From assembly GCF_964204645.1 (NCBI RefSeq), contig NC_134027.1, forward strand, positions 2,654,485 through 2,718,484: DNA of 64,000 nucleotides, written 5' to 3'. Below, piece by piece: positions 42,525 through 54,620 of the stretch (position 1 is its first letter; every line of letters starts with the position of its first letter). The notes under the pieces were generated by a model. That model saw only the letters and a list, made by a program, of their open reading frames with translations. It was not told the origin of the DNA and made no database searches. A program made the position numbers and the translations under genes. The DNA is from Tubulanus polymorphus (lineage: Eukaryota > Nemertea > Palaeonemertea > Tubulaniformes > Tubulanidae).

Positions 42525-43422
42525 CCACACGCAGGGGCAAGGTACAATTTATTTACAAATTTAAGACAATTTTCAAAAAACAAAGTATTTCCGCGTCCAC
42601 ACACGCATGCCAATTATCGCGCGACACAATAGCCACATTTAGGTTCGAATCCCATAACAGAATTTTTAAAAAGAACTCGCGGTCTTGAAAAAAGTTAACT
42701 AAGTCATCTATTTCAATGCAACATATCATATATACAATTAACCAGGAAAATGATGTGCAATTACAAAAATATGAAACAAAATTCATAACAAAGGCTACAA
42801 AAGACCGGATTAAAAGGCTCTACCGGTTTTCCATTTCTTGTGGCCCGAATAAGTATATCCCATTGCTCACGCGCCAAATTATTTAGCTACTCATTGCATA
42901 ATTCATACCCCAATTTGTAGATGTATGTTTTGTTTTGCCTTCTTGTTGAAGACGATGGAAGCAGTAGTATGCTGATGGTACCGCAGAACTCTCGTCCCCA
43001 GTAGCCTACCCGCGGCCCTGTTTGATTTATGCAATTCCATCATAAATAAACTATACGTAATATATAAAAAATACATGCGATAACCAGGATGTATTTTTGG
43101 TTTATATTCCTAGTGTAATTTCGCGTTCCATTATTGAATATCGTTGTGAAAGAAGGAAATTAAATCAACAGAAAAGAATACTTAAAATTCAAACTGTTTA
43201 CGTGACCGAGACACGGGAAACGTCCATCAGTTGTCACATCTTGGCTCAGCGGGTTCACTGGTTATCTCGAGGTCATTTTGATGGATCTAATCACAAAATG
43301 TTTATATCAGTTTTATATCCGCTCAAACACGGCAAACAGGCACAAATTATTCGCTATATATAGCCTATCATACGTTTATCCAGTCAATTCACAGACATTG
43401 AAGTCTTTTAATCTGATAATTC
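42525..43422. promoter_or_regulatory. Divergent spacer, RNF212B-like / astacin
   Basis: About 900 bp between two divergent start codons; 5' regions of both genes. No exon seen. A frame at 43097-43363 has no splice support. CTATATATAGCC at 43352-43366 could serve as a TATA box for the astacin gene (inferred). Confidence 0.4.
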
Positions 43423-45205
43423 ATGATGTCGATATTTAGTGCTTTAGTTATAGCAGCATTGATTTCGCAACAGGTAACAAATAGCTAGTTTTTGTTAAGG
43501 ATCAAAATAGGGAATAAAAAATGTACTTAATGTATGTAAGGCACGACACATTCAATATTGGATATATATATATATATATATTTTACAGGTGACAGGTTCA
43601 TTCTGGAATGCATATAAAAGTAAGTTTTTGAAGACATTAGTAGTCTCTACGTTAATATTTAACAACTGTTTTAAAATACTGTTACAATGTCTATTACTTT
43701 TTATTTGGTGTAAATATTTCAGAAAGTAATCCAGAAGAATTCTCCGGTCAATATGACGGTGACATTTTGTTGCCAAAGGGATTTGGCGTAAGTTCAACGT
43801 CAACAAATCAAATTAAGATAGACTACAATAGGTAATTTTGACACGTTTCCAATACATATATGTAATATATCTTTTCAGTTCAGGAATGCTGGATTATATG
43901 CGCGTAAATGGCCGAACGGTATAGTTCCATACGAAACGGAAGAGGTCGGTAAGTTGACGGACCATTGTGATGGCTGTTATTAGAAGGGGAATATCACTGT
44001 GTGATGACATTTTCATTAGTAATGATTTGCAAATCTCACAGACCGTTCGACTATAACATTTTGCGTTTGGGTTGCCATATTTAGAAGGTCGATTGTTTTA
44101 GCCATGTGTAACTATAAACAGTATTGCCATGCATTGTCTGATGACTATATGATCAATTCTCAATTCATCCGAAATTGTTCCTACATCCAGGAGCTTTGTT
44201 AAGAAACCGAATAGATCGAGCGTTACGATGGTTAGAAGATGTTGTTGGTAGAGACTGCATTCGGTTTGTGCCGAGAACTAACGAGAGAAATTACGTCAAA
44301 GTATTTAGCGGAAGTGGGTAAGATTAATCTGTGGATTATTTTCGAACAGTGACGTGAAAATCTGTAAATACTAAATGAATTATTTTGTCATAATTAGTTG
44401 CTATTCATCTGTTGGAATGAAGGGTGGAGCACAGAAACTCTCTCTGAACCGCCTTGGTTGTTTTGAACATTCAACAATTCAGCACGAGTTTCTCCATGCT
44501 TTGGGATTTTGGCACGAACAAATGCGCCAGGATCGAGACAAGTACCTGCAAATAAACTGGGATAATATCAAGGAGGGTAATTGTACAAACTCATGCTTCA
44601 GTCAAATAAAAGTATAGTTCTTTTTTGCAAATATGATAACACTTTCATTTACACAGATATGAAGTATAACTTTAATAAGATCACCACAAATGACCTGAAC
44701 ACTCCTTACTACTACGGATCTATCATGCATTATGGTAGTTTTACCTTTAGGTAAGTTCAGTTCCTTCATTTGAGACGCATGTAAACATTAATCTGGTACA
44801 ACTCGTAGCATAATTTCACGAACTTGTGGAAAATCGATGAGAGATATGTAAACCCCTTTGATTTGTAGCAAGAATTTAAGAAAAACCATGCAACCGAAGA
44901 ATTTGGAAACTAAAATCGGTGTTCGTAGAATCGTGAAGGAAAATTCCTGGGATGCTAAACGAGTCAGGTTGTTCTATGGATGTACGTATTGTTATATTCA
45001 CTAGAAATAAGTAATTTTAATGAACACTGAAATGCATAATGAAATAATGAACCCGATAAATATTTCAGGTGATCCTCCGCTCAAGTATTGTAAAGATGAT
45101 TACCCAATGTGTAAAACGGTTGACCGCAGTGACTGCATCTTCAATCACGAGATTACCAGTAAATGTAGAAAAACATGTGGTGTTTGTATTCTAAATGGCA
45201 AGTAA
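43423..45205 (+). CDS. Secreted astacin metalloprotease with ShK domain
   Basis: Nine exons (43423-43473, 43589-43619, 43723-43787, 43879-43948, 44191-44317, 44398-44576, 44657-44750, 44869-44981, 45069-45205) join in phase to 288 residues. A signal peptide (MMSIFSALVIAALISQ) and a short propeptide with the inhibitory Asp-switch motif (YDGDILLP) precede the catalytic domain. The zinc site is HEFLHALGFWHEQMRQDRD (residues 144-162), and the Met-turn with its Tyr ligand is SIMHYGS (196-202). The cysteines expected for astacin folds are present. A ShK/SXC module closes the protein (about 244-285, CKDDYPMC...CRKTCGVC). Zn endopeptidases of this type act in digestion, matrix turnover or development; the exact role here is unknown. 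The last codons AAG TAA overlap a possible donor (AA|GTAAAC) that would splice to 45333 and give a slightly different tail. Confidence 0.92.
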
Positions 45206-47373
45206 ACACCTTGGATTATCATAGTATAGAAATCGTTTTTATGAAATTGTTTTTAAAGTTATTGACAAATAGGTTCTAACTAATATCATACATGTGTGGC
45301 CACGTGTTAATATATTCATCTCTTTTTTCTAGAAGAGAATGTGAAGCCGTAAGAGACGCGATACTTAAATACATTCCGTTCTATTCATGTATCATACGAT
45401 AATAAATTTTGTGTAACAAGTAATTGATTTTTTTTTGTTTTCAATGTGTTTTTAATATCTTTGAAATGATTCATATCATGAAATGACTTAACTTTTATCA
45501 TCCGAGAAAAACATTTTTAACCACTTTAACATCTGATTTGATATAAATGAATTAACTAGATATTTCCAAATAACTCAGAATTAGAGGGTGTCAGAGTCCG
45601 CTTTGTAAATGTATGTTTTTAGTTTTGGATAATGAAATGTGTTCGATGAATATCTGGTTTTTACTTTTATACTTGACAATATTTTTCACAATAAAAATTA
45701 ATAGGATTATCACACCCGAGAAAAATATCATCTGATTTACAAAGTGAAGCGTTGACTCGGAGTCGAAGGATTCAGGAGTTAGAGAGATTGTTTCGAAAGG
45801 TTTTAAGAGGATTTAGATCTCGGAGCGCGGAAGCAGCTTTCAAGAGGCCGGCGTTGTGGACAGATCGGAGCTGGTCTCGACATGACGGATAGTAAGTTAC
45901 CAGTTATCGTGCCGTTGGTGGTAAGCTTTTATAATCTGATGGGCTTTGATAATCCGATCGTGAAACTAAACCACGGAAATGTTACTGACTAATGTCTATT
46001 TATTAATTGATGAGACCTGTTTTTCTGGGATATTTTGCTTACTTTTTGGGGTACATACCTCATTTATGTCTTAACAGAATGCCAAAAATCGCGGACAACA
46101 ACTGAATATCCGATATATTTCCAGTTCTGTACCAATTAGATGGATTGGCAAAAAGACTCCTTAAGTCCAGTTGAATGAGAGAGAAAATCCTCCATTTTGT
46201 CAAATTTCTTGGATTTGAACATTGTTACCATGCCTACGCCACCCTGATTTAGTTGTTGAGACCCCACAAGAAAAATAACTTCATTTCGTAGGCATGGTGA
46301 CAATGTAAAAATTCAAGAAATTTGACAAAATGGAGGATTTTCTCTCTCATTCAATTGGACTTAAGGAGTCTTTTTGCCAATCCATCTAATTGGTACAGAA
46401 CTGGAAATATATCGGATATTCAGTTGTTGTCCGCGATTTTTGGCATTCTGTTAAGACATAAATGAGGTATGTACCCCAAAAAGTAAGCAAAATATCCCAG
46501 AAAAACAGGTCTCATCAATTAATAAATAGACATTAATCGACAGATAACTGAATTCACGTAGAGCACTCCAGTTTGAATAACCTTTATCCGGAGTCAATTC
46601 CGCTGTCAGTGCCAGCTTTAAAACCGTTATCGGTATCCGTCAATTAGGGATTCCTGTATTTTCAGGTTAGAAAGAGCATTATTCCAAGGTCGCCGCCCAA
46701 AACCAGATTTACGAATTTTAGGATTTTGGACGTTTTAGAAATAAACTAAGTGAGTAGTCTTACGCTGTTTATCAGTCAACGATTTACCTTGTCATCACAG
46801 CTTTCTTCAGATCACCCCTCATCAGTCTCGAATCAAAGAGTCAAGAGGCTCTGCTCCTCAGCTCCGTCTGACGATCCACTTTTGTTTGGGTCTGCCCCAA
46901 GTTTATTTAGTTTCATTCATAGAAATACACAGAGTGTGTTTACAATGGTAGGGTTTTAACAGATCTCAATCTTCATAATTCACAGACACGTGACAGTTGC
47001 CTTATTTGCAGCTGAATCTGTCATAGATGTTTGTATGATATAACCCCTTACCGTACCCTCAGTAAACTTGCTAGTCTTCTTGTCTGAAAGATTAATAGGC
47101 CCTGTGTAGTGCGTAGAAACATATATTTTTGGTCAGAATAAGGCGGATCTGTAGATGTTTTCAAATTATAGACACTGTTCCTGTCCTTCACTGAGAACCT
47201 TAGTACCAGTGGTATATCGCTATCTGGTTCACGCGAGCTCTTTAGGACACGCAGTATACGGAGCTCCGCGAACCGGCCATTCTCAGGACTGGGTCAATCC
47301 TTGTCACTGCTTATACAGGACTGGTTAGTTCGCCAATCATTGATTATAATGATTGAAAGATATTCTTTTCCAG
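45206..47373. other. Astacin 3' flank and IMMP2L 5' region
   Basis: An AATAAA at about 45401 fits the astacin 3' end. A purine-rich stretch at about 45735-45889 ends in a GTAAGT donor (GACGGATA|GTAAGT) and is the best candidate for the non-coding first exon of IMMP2L; its ATG would give only a short upstream frame. A large foldback element sits at 45990-46535. Confidence 0.4.
45990..46535. mobile_element. Foldback element with 249-bp inverted arms
   Basis: 45990-46238 is nearly the exact reverse complement of 46287-46535 (ends TAATGTCTATTTATTAATTG and its complement), with a 48-bp loop. There are no coding genes inside. It is a non-autonomous transposon or palindrome; ends in TA could suit a Tc1/mariner-type target. 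A related fragment lies at 28160-28285. Confidence 0.9.
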
Positions 47374-47388
47374 TGGAAATCTGTTGAA

Positions 47389-47862
47389 ATGACATCCATC
47401 AGGTACATTCAGATCTTTTTCGGAAGCGTAACCTTTGCGATACCCGTCTCAATTGCTTGTATGGACATATTTGGTTATGTGGCTAAAGTAGAGGGTTCGT
47501 CAATGCAGGTAGAGTTTAGTCAAATTTTCGAAATTAATATTGTTGAAAAAATAACTATTCACTGAAATTATGTATTTTCACTTAATACAAAACACATGGA
47601 TATTTGTTCGTATAATTTTTTGACGAGAAATAATTTGGTTCATTTTTTCTGTTCACATTTTTGTAAAGCGAAATGGATATCAGTACCATCAAACAAGAAA
47701 AAATTTCCTCATAGAATATATTGATATTTTCAATTCTTTTCAGCCTGTTTTAAATCCAAAGCAACAAATGCAGAAACGCAGCCCGACCTATGACTATGTA
47801 TTGCTGAATAAATGGAAGGCTCGTAATTACGATGTCAATAGAGGAGAAATTGTTAGTCTTAT
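47389..47862 (+). CDS. IMMP2L: Mitochondrial inner membrane protease subunit 2 (5' exons only)
   Basis: Two coding exons, 47389-47508 and 47744-47862, in phase, encode the first 79 residues. Residues 10-30 form the N-terminal membrane anchor ([20 protein letters not shown]). The type-I signal-peptidase motif VEGSSMQP carries the catalytic Ser38. The next block ([23 protein letters not shown]) matches box C of the family. The human protein has 175 residues; the exons with the catalytic Lys and the GDHHGHSFDSN-like block are not recognisable in the remaining 16 kb, so the gene continues past the window or is broken. IMP2 cleaves presequences of proteins sorted to the intermembrane space. The transcript's first exon is probably near 45.8 kb. 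Confidence 0.85.
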
Positions 47863-49652
47863 GTAAGTTCATTGAATGTCTTCAAATAAGCAGCTTATTA
47901 AGAACGAAGCATGTTTTATTCATACCTTTCTAAGGCAGGTTTAGGGGGTGCACCGATCCACCCCTTCAAAATTCTTATGTGTCCTCCAAGAATTCTTGAA
48001 AAATCTTTTTGCGAAGAAAACTTTGAGAAGATGAAGAAAGAACCAAATGGGCCTCAGAAAGGCCAGAAAAGCCCCTTTTAGTCCTTTTTTTCGTTGGAGG
48101 GCCACCAGAACTCCCATCTATGCCTCACGCTTGCAACCCTCGCATTGCCATATCTAACCTTTTCAAATTAAGTACCCACTCAAATTTGCAGGTCCACCCC
48201 ATGAAAAAATCCCAGATTGGCCCTGCCTTAAAAAAACTTGACTAGAAATATTTCTATCCTAACGCTAAAACTTGTAGATGGTGTCTTTGCACCTATGCGC
48301 CATCTTCAGGATTTGATGAATAGCACCAATATTCAGTTCGTTTACTAATGCTAAATGTTCTTTAGTTCGCATAACTAGTGCGAATATTTCGAGTCATTGA
48401 GTGAATATTCGACATCGAACTCATAAATCTAATTCAATTCTTCCATGTGATTATTGCAACATGTCATTCATCTTTTGGAATAAGTCTTGCTGTCTTCATT
48501 ATGAAAGGCTCAAGAATATTATGGTTCGTAGTCGCGGGGGTAATTTTCTCATTATGGGCAATTTTCTGTCATTTCGTGCACGTGTGTCTCTCGGCAGTAA
48601 ACCAAAAGCTAAACTGCTCTACTGTGCCCTTCAAATGCTGTATGCTCCGTACATCACGAGATAATATCGACAACAATAACAAAATGGAGACCATGGATTG
48701 AAAAACTTCACAATTTATTCATAGAATTTATTTATACAGCAATTATTAACGCAATGATTTTTTTCGTTCAGTGTAACTCTTAAAACTTCGGTATATATAA
48801 TAATTTTTACAACGTAATAGTTTTTTTTAAATATAACACAACGACTATTTAAATAGATCATCTAAACTCTCAATCGTTTATATCCCATTTAAGAAATGAC
48901 TTAAATACATTTGAGATTATTACGAAGAAAATGAAAACAAATATCGACTTTTTACGATAATCACAACAGTTTGATGGCTGGTCGCTAATTAACTAGATGG
49001 CGGTAAACAAGTCGATTCCTGTTCTCTACTCCTAATAAAGCATTCATGAAATACCGGAAATATCTACAGCTCTTGAATTTTACACCGAGTATCAAAATAG
49101 GTAAAAAAATAATACGAATCTGTTCGGAGATAATTCAGTGACCATCGCTGATCATTTCTGAAGCTAGAGACTCAGCGATAGGAAACTATTGAGAAAGGGG
49201 CACTACGTATTTTCTATAGTGTTGTTATCAGGATGAATCTAAAACCAACAGATGAAGCTATGAAGCTTATATCGATTTTATACTAGCAACTGATAATTAT
49301 ACGAGACATCGCTTTCTAGCTCGTGGAAAGAAAATATTCGTCTTCGCTCGTTGATTAAGGTCTGCAATGAGCCATTCAGTTCATCGATGACGTGGTGTGT
49401 GTGGGTTATTTGGTAGATTGGATACGGCGCTGAAATATGCCCTTCTCACTTAATGACAAGGATTGTTTAATGTTGTCTTAATGACTGTCCACGCACAAAC
49501 ACACACGCTGAGTCTTGATTAGTTTACCTCCAGGCTGCTCGATTGTGTTATGAGTTTAGCCTTGGGTTTATTTATTGAACTGTACTGCGTCTGTTTGTGA
49601 TATAGATGATGCTGCTGCAACATCTTCAGCTTCAGAAATGATCTACTCACTG
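47863..49652. other. IMMP2L intron; LRRN 3' UTR
   Basis: A strong GTAAGT donor at 47863 begins an intron. On the minus strand the LRRN 3' UTR probably runs to AATAAA-type signals near 48713-48740. An 84-codon + frame at 48447-48701 has one hydrophobic segment (ILWFVVAGVIFSLWAIF) but no phase-matched splice partner, so it is not called. Repeat-like text (GGGGGTGCACC, GGTCCACCCC) lies at 47935-48235. Confidence 0.45.
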
Positions 49653-51764
49653 TCAAGCGCTCGCGTGCATGTTTGTAATCAAAGATGTGGTGGATCCACA
49701 AATTGGCGTACTAGGAGGGGGGTAAATATTATCGAGCGGTATTTGCGACATGTTCTCGACTTTGTTGTCCGTCGGACCATCTGGATCGGCGTATGACTTA
49801 CGCTTGTGCCATCGTCTGATTGCCGCAACAGCCATACAAACAATTAGCACCACTGCAATGGTCGTAATTAGTCCTATTATAATAGCGATACTGCTGAAAT
49901 GACGAATTCCAGTGTTTGCAAATTTATCGTCTAGCGTTTGGATGACTCGACAGTTAATTGTATGAAGTTCGCCCTCGTGTTCGTAGGCGATACAAAACTC
50001 GTAATCAGTCACAGACTTCAGGTTCATTATAGTATATGTTCGCATGTACTGTCTTAAATGGATTTGCTTGTATTCGCTGTCAGTTCCCCATTTTTTATAA
50101 AGCAGCATATATTCACTAGTTTGGATCGTTTGACCCGTACCGTTCCACGTGACCGTTATGAAATTTGAGCTAACTCCCGATGGTATGATACGAATGTTGT
50201 TGCTGTGAACTTTTAGATGTGTTATACGTGACACTGTTCCGGCGTCGTTGGTCGCCCAGCACGTGTATCTACCACCGTACGGTGCCTTTATCCTGCGCAT
50301 AACCAAAGTGCCACCATTTACCAGTTGAATACCGCTGTGATTAGATGTACCATTAACCGTTCTTCCATTAGACAACCCCCAAGCGATATGAGGTCTCGGT
50401 AGTCCAATGGCCCGACAAATAAACTCTATCGAATCCCCGATTTGTTTTTGGTAGGTACTGTTGAATAAAGGCATTATCATCGGGGGACATTCCTTTTCAA
50501 TAAGAGATAGAGATAAGTTCTTGAGGAATTTTCCCTTTATACCGCTGGGTATCGAACACTGATATTTATTACTATTGATGAACTTCAAGTGAGTACTGTT
50601 TTCGCCTGCTACAGACCTAGCAATGATCGCCTTGCGAATCCATCTGACATTACAGTCGCAGTTGATCGGGTTGTTGAAGTAGCTGATCTCAGTTAAACTC
50701 GGTAATTCGTGGACCATCTCGTACGGCAATGTCATCAGTTTATTATTTTCCAGATAAAGATGGCGCAGCAGTGGCACGTGATAAAAAGCACCAGGGTCGA
50801 TATAAACGAACTGGGGGTTATGAGTCATTGATAAACTTTGTAAATACGGCATATTCGTAAAGGCGTATCGGTCGACCATGCGTAATTTGGGCATTTTAGA
50901 GAGATGTATACTCCTGGCATTCATGAATTCGAAAGCTCCAGTACTTATCATTCTGATCGGATTACCGTCTAATATGATCGCGAATATGTTGCGAAAATCG
51001 ACGAAAACCCCCGGCGGAACCTGCTCGAATCTGTTATTTTCCAGTGAAAGATATGTGAGATTTTCGAGATTCTTGAAAGCGCCTTTTTCTATGCGAAATA
51101 GTCTGTTCCGTGCGACTTGTAAGCGCCGTAAATTCAGCAGTTGTTGAAAGACGTTTTTCGATATAACCGAAATTTTATTGTCTTCGAGTCGTAGCACTTC
51201 CAGATTACTCATACCGAACAACCATTCCTCTAACAGCGTCTTCAGATTATTCTGGCCGAGGTTGATTGTTTTAAGGCTATTAAGTCCTCCGAATGCGTGT
51301 GTTTCCATGTTTTCGAGATTGTTATCCGAGAGATCGAGTTCGACGAGGTTAACCAGTCCGCTGAAGCTGCCATGATACAACATTTTTAGAGAATTTCGGC
51401 TCAAACTGAGATATTGTAATTTAGTCATATTTTCGAATAGCGGCATGTAGCCGAGGTTTGATATGTCATTGTCGGATAGATCGAGCTCCATCAAATTCGT
51501 CAGTTTCGGAAGGTGTTCGCTGATGACATTGATAGCATTACCTTGCAGTAATAATGCCTCGGCGTTGCTCGGTACGTCCTGTGGGAATTTCCGTAGCTTT
51601 GCTTTCGCGCAGTCGATGGTTCTGAGGTCTTTCAGCAGTCTATTTGAGTATTGGATGTTACATGTACATTTTTGTGGGCAATGTTGTGTCCATATAGAGC
51701 CTACAACGTTTAACAAATTCAATAACAAAGCCAACGTATATCCTTTAGATTTGAAGCGACACAT
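49653..51764 (-). CDS. LRRN: LRRN-family neuronal leucine-rich repeat membrane protein
   Basis: A single uninterrupted coding exon of 703 codons, close to vertebrate LRRN1-3 (about 708-716), which also keep their coding sequence in one exon. Order: signal peptide (about 1-26), LRRNT (CPQKCTCN), roughly ten to twelve LRRs (58-370), LRRCT (FNNPINCDCNVRWI), Ig-C2 (about 433-520, Cys pair in FICRAIG and YTCWATN), fibronectin III (about 525-615), a TM helix (IAIIIGLITTIAVVLIVCMA), and a tail of about 50 residues with LDNIYPPPSTP, recalling the LYPPL motif of LRRN tails. It is expected to be a cell-surface adhesion or signalling modulator, mainly in neurons. It lies opposite to and downstream of the IMMP2L 5' exons, apparently inside its intron. 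The 5' UTR exon was not located. Confidence 0.93.
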   Translation of the reverse strand: MCRFKSKGYTLALLLNLLNVVGSIWTQHCPQKCTCNIQYSNRLLKDLRTIDCAKAKLRKFPQDVPSNAEALLLQGNAINVISEHLPKLTNLMELDLSDNDISNLGYMPLFENMTKLQYLSLSRNSLKMLYHGSFSGLVNLVELDLSDNNLENMETHAFGGLNSLKTINLGQNNLKTLLEEWLFGMSNLEVLRLEDNKISVISKNVFQQLLNLRRLQVARNRLFRIEKGAFKNLENLTYLSLENNRFEQVPPGVFVDFRNIFAIILDGNPIRMISTGAFEFMNARSIHLSKMPKLRMVDRYAFTNMPYLQSLSMTHNPQFVYIDPGAFYHVPLLRHLYLENNKLMTLPYEMVHELPSLTEISYFNNPINCDCNVRWIRKAIIARSVAGENSTHLKFINSNKYQCSIPSGIKGKFLKNLSLSLIEKECPPMIMPLFNSTYQKQIGDSIEFICRAIGLPRPHIAWGLSNGRTVNGTSNHSGIQLVNGGTLVMRRIKAPYGGRYTCWATNDAGTVSRITHLKVHSNNIRIIPSGVSSNFITVTWNGTGQTIQTSEYMLLYKKWGTDSEYKQIHLRQYMRTYTIMNLKSVTDYEFCIAYEHEGELHTINCRVIQTLDDKFANTGIRHFSSIAIIIGLITTIAVVLIVCMAVAAIRRWHKRKSYADPDGPTDNKVENMSQIPLDNIYPPPSTPICGSTTSLITNMHASA

Positions 51765-53010
51765 TTTGAGTTATAACAAATATCACCGGGGCATGGTAAT
51801 ACGGATATACGCTTAGATATATCGTGTTAGATGGTAAGCTTTATTCAGATATGAGCTGCAACTCGATGAACAACATGTGTCTCTCGTAATATCAATATTT
51901 TATCGACTTGTCTCGTTTTACCTCCGTCAGTTCACGGTTTTATTGGTCGAAGCTGGTAGCAAATCGATGCTTATATGATTTCGCGTTTCGGAATTATATC
52001 GAGTATCAATCTGGACACTTTACAATAATCCAATAGTGGCGAAGATTAGCTGAATGTTTGCTAATGCATTCGTGTGCATTGTCGCAACTGCGGCCTGTTG
52101 TCGATTCCGTGCTCAGAATATCCAACGAACTGATTAGCTTCTAGGTTTCTACCTTAAGATTAAATACGCCATGTCAGGAGTAAGATAAATGTCTACCTAA
52201 CTGTATTACTTGTTCAAGATTCTGAAGTTCTCGCGCAGACTGTGCGTCTTATGCGTGTATGTATTTCTTCACCGTCGATGCAGTTACTTCAATGACTAAA
52301 CGCTTTTAGACCAAAAGGTTCCTGCGGTTTTATAATCCGATATTCTAGTTGACATAAGCTGTTTATCACCGTTCCTCGTAGACCTTGTACATCAAACGAG
52401 AAATGTTAAAATCCAATTTTACGTCGAACCATCGCGGAGTCTGCTTAAGGTGTGTACGTTCTTTTGACATCTATTGGAATCTAAGACGTCGCCAGTCACG
52501 TAGAGTACAGATACTGATACCTGTAGTGTGAGTGTGTGTGCGCTGAAGTATCGTTCTTAACATCGTTTATTTACGGATATCCATTTCTGAAAATGAGGAA
52601 AAGTGAAGATGATGATCGTATTGTTACCGAAACGGACAACGGGAAATTTACATAGAATTATCAAGATTAATCCGACACTCGAAGACGAACGACAGTTTTG
52701 TGTGCAGAATCAGTTCAGTCTCTGTTTCAATAACCCGTCATATTTCATTTTCTCTATCATTGAAGGGATATTAATCTTCCGAATCTACTTCATCCGAATT
52801 TGTATACGTAATCAGGAAAGTATTTTGAATCCGCTTTTGATATCACTTAAAACGTGAGGAGTCTTTTGCTGTGCTTTGTTTTTCCGTTCACGTTTATTCA
52901 CATCGGTAACCAACGAAATGAACATGTTCTTCAACTCTACTTGGATTATTAATAGAAGCGAGGTTTCGTCGGAGGCTAGATATTTTTTGTTGTTTAAATT
53001 ATCACACTTT
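51765..53010. other. LRRN 5' flank; no other gene
   Basis: Presumed promoter/5' UTR of LRRN on the minus strand and IMMP2L intron on the plus strand. An 84-codon + frame at 52603-52857 lacks support. Confidence 0.4.
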
Positions 53011-53021
53011 GGAATATTATC

Positions 53022-53190
<169 letters not shown>

Positions 53191-53780
53191 TTATATCGTC
53201 ATATCGTTACTTACGTGATTTTCTTGAAGACCAGGTGCAATGATGATGCTTTGGCACAAGAAATGTTTCATCCGAAGGAAGCAAACTTCTGAACATTGAC
53301 GTTTCCATTTATATTCGTTTCCTACTTTTAGTTTCCATGCTCTGAAAAACATAAACGATCGCTTCGTATCGTAACTGATGAATATTTATGAAAGATAAAC
53401 AAGACGATTTTGAAGATTTTCTTCTCGTTTGCATACTTTCATTCTCTTTACCTCATTTACCATATTACGAATGATGTAATATGGATATTAAAGCGCAGAG
53501 GTTTGTGTGAATCTGTTTGTTGAAAGTGAATATACCTATAGCCACTGGTATAGATATTCACGGGTGAAAGATTTACACAGATGTTTGAACTTCAAGTAAC
53601 TGCAACCACGCGATGTTATCAGATACAATATCATCCTTTATTCAAGGTGGTTTTACCTTCACTGCGAGCCTTCTATTTTGTTAACGGTAACTATTGAATA
53701 TGTTGTGTTTACGGGTTTGTTAGATGAAATAAACATCGCAGTAATAGAACGATGACCACACTCAAACGTGGTGAACGGAT

Positions 53781-54011
53781 AATAAGATAAAATCCCACTA
53801 TTTACAGATTAAAAGAATTTAAAAACCAGAATTTATTTATTAAATCTAAAATACACCTGACGATGTACCTGATGATAAATTTCCATCACACCTGACGATG
53901 ATCTCTAGGGTGAGATCGAAACGTCGTGTCTTTTAAATATTTTAGATTTAATAAATAAATTCTTGTTTTTAAATTCTTTTAATCTGTAAAAAGTGGGATT
54001 TTATCTTATCG
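53781..54011 (+). mobile_element. Inverted-repeat element carrying a hammerhead ribozyme
   Basis: Arms of about 72 bp (53781-53852; 53938-54010) differ by two or three bases and run GATAAGATAAAATCCCAC inward to TAAATCTAAAAT. The 85-bp centre contains the hammerhead. The structure resembles hammerhead-bearing non-autonomous retroelements (Penelope-like terminal repeats or retrozymes). There is no open frame. Confidence 0.75.
53887..53930 (+). ncRNA. Hammerhead ribozyme motif, complete
   Basis: ACAC (53888-53891) pairs with GTGT (53926-53929) as stem I. The CTGACGA core is at 53892-53898. Stem II pairs GATCTC with GAGATC around a TAGGGT loop, after one extra T. GAA is at 53918-53920. A tiny stem III, ACGT, precedes C53925. 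Cleavage is expected after 53925. All conserved core bases are present (C3 U4 G5 A6 G8 A9, G12 A13 A14). The extra base between A9 and stem II may lower activity. Confidence 0.7.
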
Positions 54012-54620
54012 CAGTAATATCATGAACCATTGTCGAATTACTATTAACCAGACTTTTTTCCATTGAAACTGTATATGACAAAAGTAATCATCAACAAGTA
54101 AAAAGCTTAAGACGCTTCAAGGAAAACGAGTGACTGAGCATCAGTTGCATTCTTAAATTAAAACACAAATTATGTATGGAGTGGGAACCTAGTTTATTCC
54201 CTGACGAATCACTTCAGGATAGTTGCCTAGGATAGAACATCAAATATTCATATCTTATTCCACCGTGGAGCGTTCAGTTCTATCTCACTGCACAAAAATC
54301 TAGCATTTTTTGCTCTTTTTCGCTTCTTTAGTTGAATCAGAGAAGTCTTCTCGCTCCTCACCGATTCAATTCAAATATTTCAGCCTGAATTTGATTACCA
54401 GAAGGATATTCGATTACTAAAGAAAATGGCACATCTCAAAATATTCCGTTTGGATATGTACAGAATATGAAATGTCTTAGGACATTCTAGTGGCATCAGT
54501 GCGCTGAATAAATAAAATTCTGATTACGTCTTGAGCCTTATTTTGTCAGTCATTATGGAAGAAATTAGACAAACAAATTGCAGTTATGGGCAGCAGTTCG
54601 GAGGGGATTACTTCCGTTTG

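Noticed and set aside
42637-42655. B-box-like GGTTCGAATCCC
   Set aside because: No A box upstream and no tRNA fold.
48447-48701. 84-codon frame with one hydrophobic segment in the IMMP2L intron
   Set aside because: No splice partner or homology; inside the likely LRRN 3' region.
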